Below, one piece after another: positions 5,278 to 8,575 of a stretch of DNA of 8,575 nucleotides. The translations under genes and the position numbers were made by a program. Position 1 is the stretch's first letter, and every line of letters starts with the position of its first letter. This DNA comes from Bacillota bacterium (lineage in GTDB: Bacteria; Bacillota; Dethiobacteria; DTU022): positions 1 through 8,575 of the forward strand of contig JAAZHP010000003.1 of NCBI GenBank assembly GCA_012510625.1, read 5' to 3'. The notes beneath the pieces are model-generated. The model was not told where the DNA came from, searched no databases, and worked only from the letters and a program-made list of their open reading frames with translations.

Positions 5278-5850
5278 ATGAAGAAGGTAAACATCTTAAT
5301 AATCGCGCTGCTGATTACCGGCATATGCGCCCTGGTCCTGGTGGAAGGATATGTCAAGCCGGAGATGAGAAGGCGGGAGCAGCAGTATCTTTTAGAGCAG
5401 AGAGATCCGCTGACCCACGATTTCAGCCGGCTGCTGGAGTTCAGGAGCCGCTACATGGGTGATGCTTCGAACCTGGCCAACCTGAACTACAATCTGCCGC
5501 CGGGCGATCTCCAGATGACATTTCAGATCCATCCTGAATTGCTGACCGCGGAGATCACCTATCAGGATTCTCTCACCGCTATGGAGGCAGAACTATTCGA
5601 CCGCGTGCTGGTCTATAACACCACGGCCAATTTTGTGCTCATCGACAATTTAGAGACTTTGGTCCTCAACTTTGAGCGAAATTCATATACCATATCGCGC
5701 CGCGCCGTGGAGAGCTGGTACGGCGTGAATCTTAAAACCCTGCAGAACGAGGCGCGGTGGGCAGACGAGGTGCAGCGCCCGCTCTCCGGCAGGGCTTACG
5801 TGAGATCTTTTATCGAGGAGAGCTTCACCATACAGCCCCGTTCTGCGTAA
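5278..5850 (+). CDS. Membrane-anchored DUF4825 domain protein
   Basis: This 190-residue protein has one N-terminal transmembrane helix (about 5-23) after a short MKK start, so the rest is likely outside the cytoplasmic membrane. There is no lipobox (the one early Cys, C17, is inside the helix without small residues before it). Residues about 50-145 resemble DUF4825: LLEFRSRYMGDASNLANLNYNLP, then a beta-rich part with AEITYQDS and the FVLIDNLETLVLNF strand. DUF4825 proteins of Firmicutes occur near regulatory and membrane genes; their function is not known. The start has GAGGT 11 nt upstream and follows the previous stop by 1 bp, so the three genes form one operon. The last codons overlap, in antisense, a leftover ORF at 5825-5899, so the extreme C-terminus may be remodelled. 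Confidence 0.75.
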   Translation: MKKVNILIIALLITGICALVLVEGYVKPEMRRREQQYLLEQRDPLTHDFSRLLEFRSRYMGDASNLANLNYNLPPGDLQMTFQIHPELLTAEITYQDSLTAMEAELFDRVLVYNTTANFVLIDNLETLVLNFERNSYTISRRAVESWYGVNLKTLQNEARWADEVQRPLSGRAYVRSFIEESFTIQPRSA

Positions 5851-5899
5851 AGTTGATCTCTGGCGATTTACTCAGCTCGTCATTAGTGTTCTTTTCCAT
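5825..5899 (-). pseudogene. Remnant start of a gene downstream of the nucleotidyltransferase relic
   Basis: A clear AGGAGG (5912-5907) lies 7 nt before an ATG at 5899. It opens a 24-codon frame beginning MEKNTNDELSKS and stopping inside the antisense of the DUF4825 gene. It overlaps the end of the nucleotidyltransferase frame, as the second gene of an MNT-HEPN pair would. No HEPN residues remain, so the partner's identity is a guess from context. Confidence 0.3.
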
Positions 5900-6164
5900 A
5901 AACAACCCTCCTTTTTCCCAGGATGTTCCTGACAAAAGAGTTGGGCTTGTTTTGCATCTTCGCGAATTCTTCCGGAGTATACACCAGGATGTCAACGGCA
6001 ACGCACGGATTTAATTGCTGCATCAAAACTCTTGAGCGGGTTAGAAAAGTTTTGTCTGTATCTTGAATTACCAAGGAAAGCATCAAACAAAGCAAAGGGA
6101 AGTTCCAAGCTACTTCCAAGCAACAGAGACTGGAACGAGGAAATATACCGCTAAGTGTTGACAC
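5883..6164 (-). pseudogene. Decayed MNT-type nucleotidyltransferase
   Basis: The 93-codon open frame ends with a well-preserved C-terminal half of a minimal nucleotidyltransferase: LVIQDTDKTF, CVAVDILVYTPEEF, NSFVRNILG and a closing VVYG. MNT proteins are the antitoxin half of HEPN-MNT modules, and some transfer AMP to the HEPN toxin. The N-terminal half with the catalytic GS...DxD motif is not in this frame. A different frame at 6120-6109 reads LGSS and then FDAFL about ten residues on, which fits the GSR...DFDLL region after a frameshift near 6075. The first 30 residues of the open frame are therefore not native. The strict stop and intact tail suggest fairly recent loss. Confidence 0.6.
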
Positions 6165-6186
6165 AGCGGTGAGGCAATGATAGCAT
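6158..6186 (+). promoter_or_regulatory. Candidate promoter of the MlrC-like gene
   Basis: TTGACA (6158-6163) is followed after exactly 17 nt by TAGCAT (6181-6186), which keeps four of six -10 consensus bases. A start near 6193 would leave about 70 nt before the ATG at 6262. The -35 lies at the upstream edge of the nucleotidyltransferase relic. Confidence 0.45.
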
Positions 6187-6261
6187 CATTACGAAAAGCG
6201 CCGCAATTATAAAATTTCTCGCATGCAGTGATTAATCCTGGTGTAAGGAGGGGCTTCTAAA

Positions 6262-7821
6262 ATGAGAAAGAGTGCACCGGTTTTTTTAAGTGTTCTTTTC
6301 ATAGCCCTGCTATTTGCCGGAGGGTGCGGCGGTTCTAAAGATCCGGCCGCTGTTGCGCCCCAGGCCGGCAAGAAAGTAGTTGCATTTGCCATGCTGCGGC
6401 AGGAGACAAACGTCTTCTCGCCGGTGCCGACAATAATTGATGATTTCGAGGCAGCGGGCCTTCTTTATGGAGAAGACGTTTTAGACGGACTGACCGATGA
6501 GCTGGTTGGTTTTGTCGCCGCAGTCGAGGAAGTGGGCCGGGGCTCTGTAGAGGCTGTGCCGATTTACCAGGCGCTGGCCATGTCCGGTGGTAAAATCGAG
6601 GCGGCGGTCTACGAGCGTTTCAAGGGGGAGCTTCTGCAGGGTTTAAGGGAGATGGAGCAGCTCGATGGTCTTTACCTTTCGCTGCATGGCTCCATGGGGG
6701 TTGAGGGGCTCCGGGATCCGGAAAGTGATCTGCTGCAAGCAGTGCGGGACGAGTTTGGTAATTCCCTGCCCATAGGTATTTCTTACGACCTGCACGCCAA
6801 TGTTACCGAAGCTAACGCTCGCCTGGCAACGTTCATCGTAGGTTACCTGACCAATCCACACCGGGACCATTACCGGACTGGCTATACTTCAGGGGAGATA
6901 CTCTGCCGGACGGTCCTGGGAGAAATTGAGCCGGTCATGGCCTTCCGCAAGATGCGGCTTCTCAAAGGCGGCGGCATGAATATTGATTTTTTGCCGCCAA
7001 TGCGCCACATATTTAACTGGATTAAAAAGAATCTAAAGCGGGAAGAGGTTCTTAGTATTTCCAACTACATGGTTCACCTCTGGCTAAATGAGCCCGAACT
7101 GGGCTGGAGTACGGTGGTGGTGACCGACGGGAACAAGGAACTGGCAGAAGAGCTGGCCGAGGAACTTGCGGATATGAACTGGGCGGTGCGGGATTATCCG
7201 CACAGGGAGGGCTATACACCGTCTGAAGCGATCAAACTTGCCCGCAGCAATTGGCTGGCCCGGAAGCTTGGCACGGTGATGTTCTGCGATGCTTCCGACG
7301 CCGTGGGCGCCGGGGGGCCGGGAGAAAACACCTGGATCCTGAAGGCGTTGATCGAGGAAGGCTCCGACCTGGTTTCATATATTCCCCTGCGTGATCGTGA
7401 GGCGGCCCTGGAGGCTTATGCCTATCCTATCGGGGAGACGATCACGCTAACCGTAGGGGGTAAGCTGGAGCAGACCTATAACCGTCCTCTTGAGGTAACA
7501 GGGGAAATCGTGAGCAAGAAGGATTGGCTTTATGGAAAGACAGTTATCTTAAAGCACGGCGGGGTTCACCTGATCATCACGGAGATGCCCCCGGCGGCGA
7601 TGGCTCCTGATTTTTATACGGAACTGGGCCTGAACCTCTGGAAAGCCGATATCGTGGTGGCAAAAAACCTTTTTCCCTTCCGCTTCACCTACCTGCTGTA
7701 CAACCGGAAGACAATCGATGTAATTACACCGGGGACAACAAATGTGGATATCTATTCCCTGGACTATACGGATATTCCACACCCGATCTATCCTTTCAGT
7801 GATCTTGTGGATTGGCGATAG
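6262..7821 (+). CDS. M81/MlrC-family metallohydrolase with lipoprotein signal
   Basis: This 519-residue protein belongs to the M81 family, named after MlrC, which cleaves linearised microcystin in sphingomonads; relatives elsewhere have unknown substrates. Residues 1-22 look like a lipoprotein signal: MRK, a hydrophobic run to F18, then AGGC with C22 as the likely lipidated cysteine, and a Gly/Ser/Ala/Pro-rich linker to about 36. The M81 domain follows with RQETNVFSP (46-54, E48), YLSLHGSMG (138-146, H142), SYDLHANVT (174-182, D176 and H178) and NPHRDHY (198-204, H200). These are the acidic and His residues expected to hold zinc. The MlrC C-terminal domain has CDASDAVGAGGPG (342-354). Most relatives have HETN where this one has QETN. 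AAGGAGG lies 10 nt before the ATG. Export is a prediction from the signal. Confidence 0.9.
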   Translation: MRKSAPVFLSVLFIALLFAGGCGGSKDPAAVAPQAGKKVVAFAMLRQETNVFSPVPTIIDDFEAAGLLYGEDVLDGLTDELVGFVAAVEEVGRGSVEAVPIYQALAMSGGKIEAAVYERFKGELLQGLREMEQLDGLYLSLHGSMGVEGLRDPESDLLQAVRDEFGNSLPIGISYDLHANVTEANARLATFIVGYLTNPHRDHYRTGYTSGEILCRTVLGEIEPVMAFRKMRLLKGGGMNIDFLPPMRHIFNWIKKNLKREEVLSISNYMVHLWLNEPELGWSTVVVTDGNKELAEELAEELADMNWAVRDYPHREGYTPSEAIKLARSNWLARKLGTVMFCDASDAVGAGGPGENTWILKALIEEGSDLVSYIPLRDREAALEAYAYPIGETITLTVGGKLEQTYNRPLEVTGEIVSKKDWLYGKTVILKHGGVHLIITEMPPAAMAPDFYTELGLNLWKADIVVAKNLFPFRFTYLLYNRKTIDVITPGTTNVDIYSLDYTDIPHPIYPFSDLVDWR

Positions 7822-7904
7822 GATTTCCCCGCCTTTTTTAAGTCAGCATCAGGTTGGGAAGTTAACCATGGGCTTACTTATACATATGAGGAGGAAGTAA
7901 TTTT

Positions 7905-8249
7905 ATGAATGTTAAGTCCGCGCAAATTGATTCTCATATCGTACCCGCAGAAATAAGGGGTTGGAACTGGGGCGCATTCTGGCTGTGCTGGATCTGGGGG
8001 CTGGGGCATAAAACCTATATCGCCCTGCTGGGCTTGCTCCCGGGAGTAAACGTGGTTATCTCCTTTGTGCTTGGCGCAATGGGAAACCGGTGGGCTTGGC
8101 AAAACCGGGCTTGGGAAAGCGTGGAGCAGTTCAGGGAGGTTCAGAAAGCATGGTCGGTTTTTGGCTGGGGTATGGCTGCCGGTTTTTTATCGGGGGTTCT
8201 TACCTTGGCAAGCCTGGTGGGATTGCTGATTATCCCTGTGTTCTTTTAA
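7905..8249 (+). CDS. Small Trp-rich conserved membrane protein
   Basis: This 114-residue protein is not assigned a function. It has about ten tryptophans, most in WNWGAFWLCWIWGLG (20-34) and NRWAWQNRAW (61-70), and hydrophobic segments at about 37-58 and 88-113. The pattern PAEIRGWNWGAFWL...WIWGLG...TYIALL...GNRWAWQNRAWESVEQF is that of a widespread family of small bacterial membrane proteins, sometimes misnamed ribonuclease G in databases. There is no RNase G domain here. AGGAGG lies 10 nt before the ATG at 7905. It starts 83 bp after the MlrC-like gene on the same strand, so co-transcription is possible, but nothing shows a shared role. Confidence 0.75.
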   Translation: MNVKSAQIDSHIVPAEIRGWNWGAFWLCWIWGLGHKTYIALLGLLPGVNVVISFVLGAMGNRWAWQNRAWESVEQFREVQKAWSVFGWGMAAGFLSGVLTLASLVGLLIIPVFF

Positions 8250-8350
8250 AAATATGCCAGTCCGGGTTCACTCATATGGAAATTTTACTCAACGAGAGTC
8301 TGGCCTTCATTACCGGAAGGAATTATAATCGGAAAAGGAGAAAGAAAAAA

Positions 8351-8380
8351 ATGATCGCACTTTGGGCTTCGGGCAAGTAA
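8351..8380 (+). CDS. Nine-codon ORF with a good ribosome binding site (possible leader peptide)
   Basis: The ORF encodes MIALWASGK and is preceded by AAGGAG (8335-8340), 10 nt before the ATG. It lies 91 bp upstream of the cysteine-synthase-family start. It contains no cysteine, so a simple cysteine attenuator is unlikely. No clear terminator hairpin follows. It may equally be chance or the stump of a lost gene. Confidence 0.25.
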   Translation: MIALWASGK

Positions 8381-8408
8381 TATGAATGAGCAATAAGGAA
8401 CCGGATCT

Positions 8409-8414
8409 TATAAT
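8409..8414 (+). promoter_or_regulatory. Candidate -10 for the cysteine-synthase-family gene
   Basis: TATAAT is a perfect -10 hexamer, 58 nt before the TTG start. No good -35 is visible 15-18 nt upstream. A second perfect TATAAT occurs at 8324-8329, also without a -35. Confidence 0.3.
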
Positions 8415-8471
8415 TTAACGCATGCAGATCTGGAACGTAAAAATTATTATTGGCAGGAGAGTGTTGAACAA

Positions 8472-8575
8472 TTGATTACAGGCAATGTTCTAGATTTGAT
8501 TGGCCATACTCCGATGATCAAGCTTGAGAAAATGACGGGGCTGAATATCTATGCCAAGGCCGAATTTCTAAATCC
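8472..8575 (+). CDS. Cysteine synthase family PLP enzyme, 5' part only
   Basis: The first 34 codons are in the window; the gene runs off the right end. The peptide starts MITGNVLDLIGHTPMIKLEK and goes on to NIYAKAEFLN, the N-terminus of the cysteine synthase / cystathionine beta-synthase fold (usual form IGNTPMVKL...AKLEFFNPGGSVKDR). The PLP lysine lies beyond the window. These enzymes make cysteine from O-acetylserine or a related activated serine and sulfide. The TTG at 8472 is chosen from alignment with the family. AGGAG lies 12 nt upstream, a slightly long spacing, and the frame stays open further upstream without a better start. Whether it is CysK, CysM or another member cannot be told from this part. 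Confidence 0.85.
   Translation, partial: MITGNVLDLIGHTPMIKLEKMTGLNIYAKAEFLN

Noticed and set aside
5082..5357. 91-codon minus-strand frame across the membrane-protein/DUF4825 junction
   Set aside because: It is antisense to two well-supported genes in one operon and has no ribosome binding site or domain.
7822..7904. Terminator between the MlrC-like gene and the small membrane protein gene
   Set aside because: A CTTTTTT run is present near 7832-7839, but no stem precedes it.
8090..8380. 96-codon plus-strand frame overlapping the small membrane protein gene
   Set aside because: Its first half is an out-of-frame shadow. Only the last nine codons, with their own ribosome binding site, were kept as a weak separate call.

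Overview
The window looks like a chromosomal, accessory-type stretch from a Gram-positive anaerobe of the Clostridia / Peptococcaceae kind. Supporting signs are strong AGGAGG-type ribosome binding sites on most genes, use of TTG and GTG starts, sigma-A-like TTGACA/TATAAT promoters, a PadR - permease-prefix - DUF4825 gene set, and dense short palindromic repeats of the CCCCCTTT...AAAGGGGG and TGGGACA...TGTCCCA kinds. The taxon is inferred from style only; no rRNA or tRNA is present.

Left part (1-2700). An OmpR-type response regulator (1807-2469, minus) and a small intramembrane-type sensor histidine kinase (383-1372, minus) form a two-component system. The pair is unusual because 434 bp of repeat-derived DNA separates the two genes, and further repeats follow the kinase. 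A near-identical 38-bp repeat lies in direct orientation on both sides of the kinase gene. Three repeat families (A: 31-nt TGGGACA-N17-TGTCCCA; B: GC-rich GTAGGGGCGG palindromes; C: CCCCCTTT/AAAGGGGG hairpins) fill 56-373 and 1400-1746, with one more A copy at 2539-2569 upstream of the regulator.

Middle part (2700-5850). A DUF364/DUF4213 Rossmann-like protein (2712-3446, plus) converges on a YjbQ/UPF0047 protein (3605-4021, minus). YjbQ is divergent from a tight three-gene operon: a PadR-family repressor (4249-4596), a four-helix membrane protein with a permease prefix domain (4602-5276) and a membrane-anchored DUF4825 protein (5278-5850). The operon has a near-consensus promoter whose spacer carries an imperfect inverted repeat, a plausible PadR operator, which suggests autoregulation of an envelope-associated module.

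Right part (5850-8575). A decayed minimal nucleotidyltransferase (MNT) relic, with only the ribosome binding site and first codons of a following gene, lies at 5825-6164 (minus). Then come an M81/MlrC-family metallohydrolase with a lipoprotein signal peptide (6262-7821), a Trp-rich small membrane protein (7905-8249), a nine-codon ORF with a good ribosome binding site (8351-8380), and the first 34 codons of a cysteine-synthase-family PLP enzyme (8472 to the window end). No CRISPR array, prophage, transposase gene or complete novel system is evident. The most unusual signals are the repeat-split two-component system, the exported MlrC-like protein, and the PadR/DUF4825 membrane cassette.
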